The position numbers and the translations under genes were made by a program. Under the pieces are notes generated by a model. That model was not told the DNA's origin and searched no databases. It was given only the letters and a program-made list of their open reading frames with translations. Shown one piece after another: positions 43,433 to 53,079 of a stretch of DNA of 64,000 nt. Position 1 is the stretch's first letter; every line of letters starts with the position of its first letter. This stretch comes from Bacteroidota bacterium (GTDB lineage: Bacteria > Bacteroidota > Bacteroidia > Sphingobacteriales > Sphingobacteriaceae): positions 10,536-74,535 of the forward strand of contig JAEXHI010000014.1 of NCBI GenBank assembly GCA_023450085.1, written 5' to 3'.

Positions 43433-44653
43433 ATGAAACCATTTAAACTGCTCATTTTCCTGCTTGCGCCCATGATTGCCGCAGCGCAAGGCAAATTTTT
43501 CTCTGTTAAAGGTAAAGACATTATCGACCCTACAGGAAACCCCATTGTATTAAAAGGAACTAATTTAGGAAACTGGCTAGTACCCGAAGGCTACATGTTC
43601 AAATTCAAAGATGTATCATCGCCGAGAATGATCAACCAAGTAGTTACTGAACTGATTGGTCCAGACAAAGCTGCCGAATTTTGGGAGAAGTACCTGAACA
43701 ACTATGTTACTCAAGCAGACATCCAATACTTAAAACGTAGCGGAATGAATTCCATCCGCATTCCTTTTCATTATAAGATGTTCACTACCGAAAGTTACTT
43801 GGGCTCGAATAATTCAAATAGAGGTTTTGAGCTTTTAGATAAAGTGATCAAATGGTGTAAAGAGGAAAACCTACCCGTAATTTTAGATATGCATTGTGCT
43901 CCTGCTGGACAAACGGGCGACAATATTGACGACAGTGACGGCTATCCCTTTTTGTTTGAAAGCCCTAAAAGTCAAGCACTCACCATTGCCATTTGGAAAA
44001 AAATAGCACAACGCTACAAAAATGAACCCACTGTTTTAGGCTATGATTTATTGAACGAGCCTATTGCACATTATTTTGATGCTAAAACTTTAAATGTACA
44101 TCTTGAACCTTTTTACAAGGCCATTACCGCTGAGATTAGAAAAGTAGATAAAAATCACATCATCTTTTTGGGAGGTGCGCAATGGAACTCTAATTTTAAA
44201 GTTTTTGGTGCTCCTTTTGACAGCAAATTGGTTTACAGTTTCCACAAATATTGGACAGCTACTACACAAGAGGTTATTCAAGAATATTTAGATTTCAGGG
44301 ATAAATATAATGTGCCTATTCACGTAGGTGAAACTGGAGAGAACAACGACCAGTGGATATTGGAGTTTAGAACTTTAATGGAAAAACACCAAATCAGCTG
44401 GCATTTTTGGCCTTACAAAAAGATGGACGCCAAAGCAGGTATTGTAAGTTTCCCCAGACCCGAAAATTATGATCTGATCATTAAATATGCCGATCAGGCC
44501 AAAGCAAACTTTGCCGACATTAGAAAATATGCGCCAAAAGACCGTGCAGCTATTGAAGCCGTTTTAAACCAATTATTGGAAAACTGCAAGTTTGAAAAAG
44601 CGACTACCAATGATGGCTATTTAAAAGGATTGGGCTTAAAAGAAGGCAAGTAA
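43433..44653 (+). CDS. GH5 family secreted glycoside hydrolase
   Basis: A 406-residue exported enzyme. Signal peptide about 1-19 (PMIAAAQ), then a TIM-barrel of the GH5 family: VLKGTNLGNWLVPEGYM, SGMNSIRIPFHY, GYDLLNEPIAHY with the acid/base E209, and VPIHVGETGEND with the nucleophile E300. Substrate could be beta-glucan, mannan or cellulose. It carries no T9SS sorting domain. Followed by a repeat-rich spacer. Confidence 0.9.
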   Translation: MKPFKLLIFLLAPMIAAAQGKFFSVKGKDIIDPTGNPIVLKGTNLGNWLVPEGYMFKFKDVSSPRMINQVVTELIGPDKAAEFWEKYLNNYVTQADIQYLKRSGMNSIRIPFHYKMFTTESYLGSNNSNRGFELLDKVIKWCKEENLPVILDMHCAPAGQTGDNIDDSDGYPFLFESPKSQALTIAIWKKIAQRYKNEPTVLGYDLLNEPIAHYFDAKTLNVHLEPFYKAITAEIRKVDKNHIIFLGGAQWNSNFKVFGAPFDSKLVYSFHKYWTATTQEVIQEYLDFRDKYNVPIHVGETGENNDQWILEFRTLMEKHQISWHFWPYKKMDAKAGIVSFPRPENYDLIIKYADQAKANFADIRKYAPKDRAAIEAVLNQLLENCKFEKATTNDGYLKGLGLKEGK

Positions 44654-45115
44654 TTGAAAAGACCAGTTGCTTTCCTACTATCCTGAATTCTATTAATACT
44701 AGCACTTTAAGATTGCTTCATTCTTCGCAATGACGTTCTCTTTTTCGTCATTGCGAGGAGAAACGACGAAGCAATCTCACTCCAGACTATATCAAAGAAT
44801 TAAGGATGCCTCCTAGCGCCGGAATGACAAAAAAGATTGCTTGCCTAGTGCGTCATTGCCAACTCGATTGGCAATAGTAATGCAACCGTATAAGTCTATG
44901 TCGCTTTAAGATTCCCGCATACGCGGGAATGACGAACTATTAACGAATGTTGCTAAACTAGCATTTTGTCATCCAGAGCGCAGCGAAGGATCTCATTTGA
45001 ACAAGAATGAGATCCTCACCAAAATACGGCAACAAGCTATAAACTCGGAATCACAAAAGAACGGTATTACTTTCTTAGTTCGTCACTGCCAATTGAGTTG
45101 GCAATGACGAACTAT
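44654..45115. repeat. Block of short palindromic repeats
   Basis: No gene. It has a hairpin (GATTGCTTCATTCTTCGCAA at 44711 with CGAAGCAATC at 44767), ATTGCCAACTCGATTGGCAAT at 44854, ATTCCCGCATACGCGGGAAT at 44912, CAGAGCGCAGCGAAGGATCT (44974), and TGCCAATTGAGTTGGCA (45087). Each belongs to a family seen in other spacers of the window. Confidence 0.7.
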
Positions 45116-45832
45116 TTATTTAGATGGAGAGAAACTACCTTTCAAAGTTTGAAAAACATATTCTTTATAATTAGTCCCAATAGGGATTTCCCGAGCACCA
45201 ATCTCGATATCGTTCATGGTAAAGGCAGTAATTTTCTTCTGGTTAACGATATAAGAACGGTGAATCCTTAAAAAATGAAAAGGCTTTAACTCCTGCTCCA
45301 TGTCACTGATTTTATATTTAGCAGTGATTTGCTGATTTACACAATGAATCACGATATAATCTTTTAAGCTCTCTAGGTAAAGAATATCTTCCACACTTAA
45401 CTTATGAAATTTCCCTCCGGCTTTGATATAAATAGACTCCTGAGCTGTGGGTGTAGTTTTTAGCGGCGGCTGTACCTTCGTTGTTCTCAAATACCTATCT
45501 ATCGCTTTAAAAAAGCGGTCGAAGGTAATGGGTTTTAACAGGTAATCTACAATATCCAAATCATATCCGTCTACCGCATATTCCCTATAAGCAGTAGTAA
45601 TAATCACCGCAGGTGGATTTTTAAGCGTCTTTAAAAAATCAATTCCAGTAAGCTGTGGCATTTTAATATCCAAAAACAAAAGGTCTATTGTTTCAGTTCT
45701 CAACACCTCTAAGGCTTTAATGGCATTACTACAAGTTGCTACTACCTCAAACAAATCCAGTTTTTCTAGATGGGTTTGAAGCAACTGTATCGCCAAAGGC
45801 TCATCATCAACTAAAAGACATCTTACTTTCAT
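45116..45832 (-). CDS. LytTR-family response regulator
   Basis: A 238-residue regulator with an N-terminal receiver (acidic pocket DDE at 9-11; phospho-acceptor D55 in LLFLDIKMPQ; KP near 97) and a C-terminal LytTR DNA-binding domain (SIYIKAGGKFHKLSVEDILY, FLRIHRSYIVNQKKI). It is encoded with the sensor below: its start overlaps the kinase gene by 26 bp. Targets are unknown; the divergent receptor gene is the natural candidate. Confidence 0.94.
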   Translation of the reverse strand: MKVRCLLVDDEPLAIQLLQTHLEKLDLFEVVATCSNAIKALEVLRTETIDLLFLDIKMPQLTGIDFLKTLKNPPAVIITTAYREYAVDGYDLDIVDYLLKPITFDRFFKAIDRYLRTTKVQPPLKTTPTAQESIYIKAGGKFHKLSVEDILYLESLKDYIVIHCVNQQITAKYKISDMEQELKPFHFLRIHRSYIVNQKKITAFTMNDIEIGAREIPIGTNYKEYVFQTLKGSFSPSK

Positions 45833-46910
45833 CGCTCACTTGGACTTTGTTTGTTTTCAAATCGGCTATGTTCAATAAAGTTACGAAGGTACTTTCACTA
45901 ATGTAAGTTTTAAATTCGTGGTTTTGCGGGTAGATTAATGCCAATTGCTTTCGCACATTTTCTAGGCCAATACCATCACTTGGCATTTCTTCATCCTTAG
46001 CCGCAAAAGAATTATAAACCATAAAAGAGAAGTTGCCATTACTCAATTTAAGATGAATATCAATGGATGGCCGACCAATATCCTCACCAGCACCATGTTT
46101 AAAAGCGTTTTCTACGATAGATAACAAAATCAAAGGAGCAATATCCAAATCTTGGTCAATGGAGTGATTAAAGTTAACTTCCAAACGCTCATCATATCGC
46201 AGTTTTTCGAGGTCAATATAATTTTCTAGTAAAGCAATTTCAGTAGATATTGGTACCAAATTGCCTCTACAACGATAAAGTACATGGTCTAAAATTTCCG
46301 ACAGGCCTGCAATAGATTTAGAGGTTACAGGCGAATTGACCAAGGACAACGAATAAATATTGTTAAGGGTGTTGAAGAGAAAATGTGGATTTAACTGCGC
46401 TTTCAAGGCATGAAGCTCTGCTTCAGCTTTTTCCTTTTCCAACACCAATGTACGCTGCTTAATCAAATACCTATCTTTAACCAATTTAAGGAAACCAAAA
46501 ATCCAAGCCAAGGAAAAATTTTGCAGAAAGTAAACCACGATTAACTGTCTAATGTCAGTTAGAATTTCCCAAATAGATTCTTGCTCAAAAGGTGGTTTAC
46601 GAATAATGGGCTCAAGCACATGCACTACCATAATGCGGGAAAACGCACTAATCAGATAGCTGCCAACAATGAAATAAATCATTGTCACCAAATAATTATC
46701 ATCCTTAAGCAGCTTTGGAATAATGAAATAGGCTACAAAATAACAGGCCATCATGTAAAATGCCAAACAAAAAGCATTATCAATTAAGGCATCTCTAAGG
46801 CTCATGCCCTCTGGAACTTGCGGAACAATGAAAACTACCAGCCAAAATATAATATGGCTAGAAATTCGGTAAACCGCACTGTAACGTATTGCTTTGTCTA
46901 AAATGGACAT
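45807..46910 (-). CDS. LytS-type sensor histidine kinase
   Basis: A 367-residue membrane kinase with four N-terminal helices (about 17-140) and a His_kinase domain: H176 in LKAQLNPHFLFNTLNNIYSL, an N-box ILLSIVENAFKHG and a degenerate G box DGIGLENVRKQL. This is the LytS/YehU family partnered with LytTR regulators. It is divergent from the receptor at 47111. A TAnnTTTG element ends 4 bases before the ATG. Confidence 0.92.
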   Translation of the reverse strand: MSILDKAIRYSAVYRISSHIIFWLVVFIVPQVPEGMSLRDALIDNAFCLAFYMMACYFVAYFIIPKLLKDDNYLVTMIYFIVGSYLISAFSRIMVVHVLEPIIRKPPFEQESIWEILTDIRQLIVVYFLQNFSLAWIFGFLKLVKDRYLIKQRTLVLEKEKAEAELHALKAQLNPHFLFNTLNNIYSLSLVNSPVTSKSIAGLSEILDHVLYRCRGNLVPISTEIALLENYIDLEKLRYDERLEVNFNHSIDQDLDIAPLILLSIVENAFKHGAGEDIGRPSIDIHLKLSNGNFSFMVYNSFAAKDEEMPSDGIGLENVRKQLALIYPQNHEFKTYISESTFVTLLNIADLKTNKVQVSDESKMSFS

Positions 46911-46914
46911 TAAT

Positions 46915-46922
46915 CAAATATA
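46915..46922 (-). promoter_or_regulatory. TAnnTTTG element 4 bases before the LytS gene
   Basis: TATATTTG on the minus strand; ATG begins at 46910. Fourth example of the 4-base spacing. Confidence 0.6.
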
Positions 46923-47110
46923 CCAATCGTTTAAATGCAAAAGCTAAATGTAGACGGATGTTCCAAAAAAACATCCGAATAAGTGAAAATTGTAGATCAA
47001 ACAGAATCATCTTCCCTAATAGATTATCCAGCTACATTTGTACATTATCCGGCTTTAATTCTCATTTGACATATCCCTACAACACATCTTTGGCTTATCA
47101 AATATCAAAG

Positions 47111-49480
47111 ATGAAGTTTACAAAGATTATTGCATTACTGCTGGTTCTATTTAGCGCTTTACAAAGTGCTGCACAGGAAACCAAAACCATTTACCTTAAA
47201 GGGAAAGTACTTGAAAGTGAAACCCAATTGCCTATTGAAGGTGCTGGAATTACTGTATTAAGTCCTATTGACCAGAAAAAAATAGCCAATATAGCTACAG
47301 ATAAAAATGGGGAATTCGTCCTTCAAATGGCTACAGGCAGCTACCATATCAAAATTGAATTTATTTCCTTTAAAGCCATCATCCTAGAAAATAGATTAGT
47401 GGATAAGGATATGAACCTAGGTATCTTATCCTTACAAACTGACGTTAAGTTATTAAAGTCCGTAGACGTGATTGGTGAGAAATCATCGGTGTCGCTCGAT
47501 TTGGATAAGAAAACCTTCAACGTGGGCAAAGACCTTGTTTCTAAAGGTGGAAATGCCAATGATATCCTCAACAACGTACCTTCTGTAAATGTTGATGCCA
47601 ATGGTGCCATCAGTTTAAGGGGAAATAGCGGCGTGAGAGTTCTTATCAATGGAAAACCTTCTATGATATCGGCCAACAATGGCTTGGAACAAATTCCTGC
47701 CAGCAGTATTGAGAAAGTAGAAGTAATTACCAATCCTTCAGCCAAATATGAGGCCCAAGGTGGCGCGGGTATCATCAATATTGTACTCAAAAAAAACAGC
47801 TTATCTGGCTTAAACGCATCGGTACAATTGGGGGCTGGCGACCCTACCAATTACAATGGCAATGTTAACCTCAGTTTCAAAACGGAAAAATTCAACCTGT
47901 TCAGTAATGTGGGTGTACGCTTTAGAAATCTTTACCTTAAAGAAGAGCGCTTGCAAACCACGCTGAACAACGGTGCAAAAAGTGTGCTGCGACAAAACAA
48001 CCTCAATAACAGACGTGACGATGCCTATAACTTCTATATTGGCGGCGACTATTATTTCAACCCTAAAAACACGCTTACAGGGAGCTTTTATCACAGTACA
48101 CTCATCCTTAAAAACAACATCAACTACTACTACAATTATTTCAATGGCAATAATACCAATGATAGTACCATACATCGTTTTGAACACTATAAGGAACCTA
48201 AAAAATATAATCAGCTAGAACTGAGTTACGTGAAAACTTTTGATAAAAAGGACAAAAGCTGGACAACGAGCTTGCGTTACGATTTTTGGAATGACGACGA
48301 AAATCAGAACATCAATCAACAGAAACTATTTCCAACTGGCACTCCCGAAAGTAACCTGATTACCAAAAACATTGAAAGCAGCAACGATATTTATATCCAA
48401 AGTGATTATAACACCAAACTAGGTGAGAGCGGAAAATTTGAGACGGGAGTGAGAAGTGATCTACGAGCCATCAAAAGTGACTACTGGGCTATTTCCAACG
48501 GAGTTGCCTTACCTCAATACAACAACAAGCTTAACTATGATGAAAATTTGGTAAGCGCTTACGTACAAGTGGGACATAAAATTAACCGATGGAACTACCT
48601 TTTGGGATTGAGAACAGAAATGTCTTTCATTGGTATTTCTGACAGGACGGGCTCTTTTGACGACAACAAGCGCTACATCGACTTTTTTCCTACCGTTCAT
48701 TTGACCTACGAACTGCAAAAAACAACCGATTTACAGCTAAGTTACAGTCGTAGAATTAACCGCCCTCAATTTTGGCAGTTAAATCCGTTTGGAGGCCTTT
48801 CTGATGCCCGCAACGTTACCGTTGGAAATCCCGACCTAGACCCAACTTACAGCAATTCTTTTGAGTTGGCTCTGCTAAAAAAGTGGGATAAATTCACCAT
48901 AACTCCTTCTGTTTACTATGCCCATACCAAAAACTATTTCCAATATGTACTGAAACAAACAGATGACGGTTTTTTCTTAAACACGCCTATCAATTTAGAA
49001 AAGGAAGAAAGATATGGCTTAGAAATTTCGAGCACCTATAATCCGTTAAAATGGTGGCGTTTATCACTCAACTTTAACTATTATGGCTTTAAGCAACAAG
49101 GTGAGTTTGAAGGAGGGCAATATGGCGCCAACAATAAAACTTGGACTAGTCAGTTGAATAGCAAAATAAAATTACCGAAGAATTTGGCCATTGAAACCAT
49201 CTTTAGCTATAGAGGTAAATTTCAGGATATACAATCCGTCAACAAAGCTGTATACAGATTAAACATTGCGGTAAGCAAGGATATTTTAAATGAGAAGATG
49301 ACGCTGAATTTAGCAGCTAACAACCTACTCAACACGCTTATTGACCGTCGAGAACTCAATACACCAAGTTATCAATTACAGTCTACTGCTTATGGACTGG
49401 GCAGGGTATTTAACGCTACGGTGGTTTATCGCTTCAACCGAAAAAAAGGAGATAAAGACCGATTGCCAGAGGAGAATTAG
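47111..49480 (+). CDS. Outer-membrane TonB-dependent receptor-like protein
   Basis: A 789-residue protein. The ATG at 47111 starts a signal peptide (1-22, ALQSAAQ); the frame upstream has no start signal. A CarboxypepD_reg-like domain (about 25-110), then a plug region (VGKDLVSKGGNANDILNNVP, LRGNSGVRVLINGKPS, KYEAQGGAGIINIVLKK) and a beta-barrel (about 220-789, ends VVYRFNRKKG). This is the OMP_b-brl_3 kind of receptor. It lies divergent from a LytS/LytTR pair that could control it. No SusD partner is present, so it does not look like a glycan-uptake SusC. Confidence 0.88.
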   Translation: MKFTKIIALLLVLFSALQSAAQETKTIYLKGKVLESETQLPIEGAGITVLSPIDQKKIANIATDKNGEFVLQMATGSYHIKIEFISFKAIILENRLVDKDMNLGILSLQTDVKLLKSVDVIGEKSSVSLDLDKKTFNVGKDLVSKGGNANDILNNVPSVNVDANGAISLRGNSGVRVLINGKPSMISANNGLEQIPASSIEKVEVITNPSAKYEAQGGAGIINIVLKKNSLSGLNASVQLGAGDPTNYNGNVNLSFKTEKFNLFSNVGVRFRNLYLKEERLQTTLNNGAKSVLRQNNLNNRRDDAYNFYIGGDYYFNPKNTLTGSFYHSTLILKNNINYYYNYFNGNNTNDSTIHRFEHYKEPKKYNQLELSYVKTFDKKDKSWTTSLRYDFWNDDENQNINQQKLFPTGTPESNLITKNIESSNDIYIQSDYNTKLGESGKFETGVRSDLRAIKSDYWAISNGVALPQYNNKLNYDENLVSAYVQVGHKINRWNYLLGLRTEMSFIGISDRTGSFDDNKRYIDFFPTVHLTYELQKTTDLQLSYSRRINRPQFWQLNPFGGLSDARNVTVGNPDLDPTYSNSFELALLKKWDKFTITPSVYYAHTKNYFQYVLKQTDDGFFLNTPINLEKEERYGLEISSTYNPLKWWRLSLNFNYYGFKQQGEFEGGQYGANNKTWTSQLNSKIKLPKNLAIETIFSYRGKFQDIQSVNKAVYRLNIAVSKDILNEKMTLNLAANNLLNTLIDRRELNTPSYQLQSTAYGLGRVFNATVVYRFNRKKGDKDRLPEEN

Positions 49481-49519
49481 GCAATTTGATGATTGGATAA
49501 TTAGCTAATTTCGTTGCTA

Positions 49520-49595
49520 TCGTTGTCACCCAGAGCGCAGCGAAGGGTCTCTTTCTTATTCAAATGAGATCCTTCGCAATGCTCAGGATGACAAG
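49520..49595. repeat. CAGAGCGCAGCGAAGG-type repeat
   Basis: CCCAGAGCGCAGCGAAGGGT (49530) with its inverse GATCCTTCGCAATGCTCAGG (49568) forms a hairpin in the spacer after the receptor gene. Same family as 44969-45015. Confidence 0.65.
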
Positions 49596-49604
49596 GTGCA
49601 AAAA

Positions 49605-52448
49605 CTACCCTTCCATCTCTTTCTTCAGGAACTTACCTGTTAAGCTAATTGGGTTTTCAATCAATCCTTCTGGGGTACCTTCAAAAATGATTTTACCACC
49701 ACCAGCACCTCCTTCTTCCCCTAAATCAATCACCCAATCGGCTACTTTAACCACATCCAGGTTATGCTCAATTACCAACACCGTATTGCCCTTATCCATC
49801 AATTCATTCAGTACACCAAGTAATACATTGATATCTTCAAAATGTAATCCAGTGGTAGGCTCATCCAGAATATAGAAAGTTTTACCTGTATCTTTTTTAG
49901 AAAGCTCAGTAGCCAGCTTCACACGCTGTGCCTCACCACCCGATAAAGTAGTAGAAGCCTGTCCCAAACGGATGTAACCCAAACCAACATCATTCAAAGT
50001 TTTGATTTTGCGATAAATAGAAGGCATGTGCTCAAAGAACTGACAAGCATCTTCGATACTCATATCCAACACATCACTAATCGACTTTCCTTTATAACGA
50101 ACTTCTAAAGTTTCACGGTTATATCTTCTGCCGCCACACTCCTCACAAGGCACCTGTACATCTGGCAAGAAATTCATTTCAATCACCTTCATGCCCGCAC
50201 CCTGACAAGTCTCGCAGCGTCCGCCTTTTACATTGAAAGAGAAACGACCAGGTTTGTAGCCCCTAATTTTCGCCTCTGGCAAAGCCACAAACAAATTCCT
50301 GATGTCAGAAAAAACGCCTGTATAAGTAGAAGGATTGGAACGAGGGGTACGGCCAATAGGTGCTTGGTCAATCTCAATCACCTTATCAATTTCTTTTAAG
50401 CCCGTCACCTTCTCATAAGGCAAAGGTTTTTTCTTCGCTCTAAAAAAGTGATGGTTTAAAATTGGATATAAAGTTTCGGTAATTAAACTGGATTTACCAC
50501 TACCCGAAACCCCCGTTACTGCGATAAATTTACCCAAAGGAAAATCTACCGAAACATCTTTTAAGTTATGTCCAGAAGCTTTAATAATCGATAATTGATG
50601 GCCATTACCTTCCCTACGTTTTTTAGGAACTTCTATTCCTTTTTTACCATTCAAATAAGCAGCAGTTAGGGTGTCCGACTTTAAGATTTGAGCAGGTGTA
50701 CCCTGTGCAACCACCGTACCACCATGTACTCCCGCCGAAGGGCCAATATCAATCACATGGTCGGCTTCCAAAATCATGTCCTTATCGTGCTCCACCACTA
50801 AAACAGTGTTTCCCAAATCACGTAAGTTTTTCAAGGCGGTAATTAACCTTTCGTTATCACGTTGGTGTAAACCAATACTTGGCTCATCCAAAATGTACAT
50901 TACGTTCATCAGTTGCGAGCCAATCTGCGTAGCCAAACGAATACGTTGCGCTTCACCACCAGAAAGCGTACGCGAAGTACGGTCTAAGGTCAAATAATTC
51001 AAGCCCACATCAAGTAAAAAGCCGATACGAGCCCTAATTTCTTTCAATATTTCTTTGGCGATGGTGTTCTGACGTTCGCTCAATCTCTCCTCTACCCCAT
51101 CAAACCATTTGTGTAAATTATTGATATCCATCTCCGCCAATTCGAAGATGTTTTTTCCATCTACCTTAAAATGTAGACTTTCTTTCTTTAATCTCGCTCC
51201 GTGACAAGTTGGACAAGTTTCCAATCTCCTGAAAGCTTCCATATCATCAGCTGCACCCTCGCCCCTTTTCTCCTGCTGCTCTTCCAACAATTTAATGATA
51301 CCGTCAAAGGTTACTTGGTAGTTTTGTACGTTCCATTTGTTATAGGCTACTTCCACCGAAATCAAATCAGGGGCACCGTTCAAAATCAAATCAATGGCTT
51401 CGTCGCCCAATTTTTCCAGAGGCGTAGACAAAGAGAAATTATATTTTTTACCCAAGGCCTTTAACACTTGGAAAACCCAAATATCACGATATTCGCCCAA
51501 GGGCAACAAGCCCCCATTCAAAATGCTGAGCTTCATGTTAGGCATGATAGACTTTTTATCTACCACAAAAATATAACCCAAGCCATCACAAGTTTCACAA
51601 GCACCATAAGGCGAGTTGAACGAAAAACTATTTGGTTGTGGCTCATCGTAAGAAATACCCGTAGTTGGGCACATCAAAAATTTACTAAAATGTGCTACGT
51701 TATTATCCTTATCGCTAATCTTGATGATGCCTTTACCCAATCTCATAGCGGTCTGAATACTATCCAACAAACGCTTATGGTCTTTAGGATCAATAATCAG
51801 GCGGTCAACTACAATTTCAATATCGTGGATTTTGTACCTGTCCACTTGCATTTTAGCCACAATATCTTTGATTTCTCCATCCACACGAACCTTTACATAG
51901 CCTTGCTTACGGATTTGTTCAAACAACTCACGGTAATGACCTTTACGACCTTTTACCACTGGAGCCAAAATATTTACGGCTGATTTTTCAAACTTTTTAT
52001 AGATGTTCTGCAGAATTTGGTCTTCGCTCATACGCTCCATTTTTTCGCCAGTATTGTACGAAAAAGCTTCCCCCACACGAGCGTAAAGCAAACGCATAAA
52101 GTCGTAAATTTCGGTAATGGTACCTACTGTTGAGCGTGGGTTTTTACTGGTGGTTTTTTGCTCAATGGCAATTACGGGGCTTAGTCCCGAAACCTTGTCC
52201 ACATCTGGACGTTCCATCCCCCCCATAAACTGACGCGAATAGGCACTAAATGTTTCCATGTAGCGGCGTTGTCCCTCGGCATAAATGGTATCAAATGCCA
52301 ATGATGATTTACCACTGCCACTTAGGCCAGTAACCACCACCATTTTATTCCTTGGGAAACTTACATCTATATTTTTCAGATTGTGCACCCTTGCACCGTA
52401 TACTTCTACGTCCTTTTGCTCGCCCAAATCTACATGCTTGTTCGCCAT
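49605..52448 (-). CDS. uvrA: UvrA, nucleotide excision repair ATPase
   Basis: UvrA finds bulky DNA lesions and loads UvrB. The 947-residue protein has two ABC modules: Walker A GLSGSGKSS (41-49) and GVSGSGKSS; two signatures TLSGGEAQR; and Walker B VMYILDEPSIGLHQRD and TFYILDEPTTGLHFED. Zinc-binding pairs CETCDGLG and CETCQGAG/CEECGGRR are present. Length equals the family (about 940). A TAATTTTG promoter element (52481-52488) is 32 bases upstream. Ends within 10 bases of the repeat spacer. Confidence 0.97.
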   Translation of the reverse strand: MANKHVDLGEQKDVEVYGARVHNLKNIDVSFPRNKMVVVTGLSGSGKSSLAFDTIYAEGQRRYMETFSAYSRQFMGGMERPDVDKVSGLSPVIAIEQKTTSKNPRSTVGTITEIYDFMRLLYARVGEAFSYNTGEKMERMSEDQILQNIYKKFEKSAVNILAPVVKGRKGHYRELFEQIRKQGYVKVRVDGEIKDIVAKMQVDRYKIHDIEIVVDRLIIDPKDHKRLLDSIQTAMRLGKGIIKISDKDNNVAHFSKFLMCPTTGISYDEPQPNSFSFNSPYGACETCDGLGYIFVVDKKSIMPNMKLSILNGGLLPLGEYRDIWVFQVLKALGKKYNFSLSTPLEKLGDEAIDLILNGAPDLISVEVAYNKWNVQNYQVTFDGIIKLLEEQQEKRGEGAADDMEAFRRLETCPTCHGARLKKESLHFKVDGKNIFELAEMDINNLHKWFDGVEERLSERQNTIAKEILKEIRARIGFLLDVGLNYLTLDRTSRTLSGGEAQRIRLATQIGSQLMNVMYILDEPSIGLHQRDNERLITALKNLRDLGNTVLVVEHDKDMILEADHVIDIGPSAGVHGGTVVAQGTPAQILKSDTLTAAYLNGKKGIEVPKKRREGNGHQLSIIKASGHNLKDVSVDFPLGKFIAVTGVSGSGKSSLITETLYPILNHHFFRAKKKPLPYEKVTGLKEIDKVIEIDQAPIGRTPRSNPSTYTGVFSDIRNLFVALPEAKIRGYKPGRFSFNVKGGRCETCQGAGMKVIEMNFLPDVQVPCEECGGRRYNRETLEVRYKGKSISDVLDMSIEDACQFFEHMPSIYRKIKTLNDVGLGYIRLGQASTTLSGGEAQRVKLATELSKKDTGKTFYILDEPTTGLHFEDINVLLGVLNELMDKGNTVLVIEHNLDVVKVADWVIDLGEEGGAGGGKIIFEGTPEGLIENPISLTGKFLKKEMEG

Positions 52449-52480
52449 ATATTATTCGCTCCGTTTTAAAAAATAGCTTG

Positions 52481-52488
52481 CAAAATTA
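52481..52488 (-). promoter_or_regulatory. TAnnTTTG promoter element of uvrA
   Basis: TAATTTTG on the minus strand, 32 bases before the ATG. Confidence 0.6.
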
Positions 52489-53079
52489 ACGAAATAAAAG
52501 CACAAAAGCTATTGACTTTCAGAGAATGAAACAAGATGGCCCGTTGTTTTACAACCAGATGAGAAGCGCCATAAAACTGCTCTAAAAAACGACAGTCCCG
52601 CTTTCCCTACAAGTCCGCACTCGCTTCGCTCGCTTGCGGGCTTTTCGTCTAATCGGGGCTAACTGGAAAATGTTTTTGCATCCTATCACTCCGAGTTCCC
52701 GTCTACCCAATCATAGTTCGTCATTACCGCGCAGGCGGAGAATCGTAATGCAAGATAAACCTAATTATTGCTTTAAGATTGCCAATCGAGTTGGCAATGA
52801 CGCGTTAGGAAAGGACTGCGCTGTTATCCATCAATACAAATTGGCACCAAATCCCCATAGCACAGCTCTCTCCTTCACAGGGAGAGAAACCGCACAGCGG
52901 AGAGAGGGTCGCTTACTAAAATCTTTTTTTTTACCGACATATGGGTCGGGATTAACAGGGAGTAATAAACAAGAAACCTCTCCCTAACCCTCTCCTTTTA
53001 AGGAGAGGGAATTGGACAGTATTATAAAACTAACAAAATGCACTTTTGACTGGCAACTCACAACCCGTAACCCACAACC
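52489..53079. other. Repeat-rich spacer between uvrA and the LamG gene
   Basis: No gene. It contains CCGCGCAGGCGGAGAATCGT, TTGCCAATCGAGTTGGCAA, and the long block at 52861-53023 that recurs at 59484-59645. Confidence 0.65.
52861..53023. repeat. Long intergenic repeat, copy 1
   Basis: Contains GGGAGAGAAACCGCACAGCG, GAGAGAGGGT, then CCTCTCCCTAACCCTCTCCT and its inverse AGGAGAGGGAATTGGACAGT. Matches 59484-59645 segment by segment, though the inner parts differ. Confidence 0.75.

Noticed and set aside
47111..49480. SusC-type glycan transporter
   Set aside because: No SusD partner and the barrel is of the OMP_b-brl kind; called as a general receptor instead.
52634..52987. Open frame of 117 codons after uvrA
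   Set aside because: It consists of dispersed repeat sequence also found at 59484-59645.
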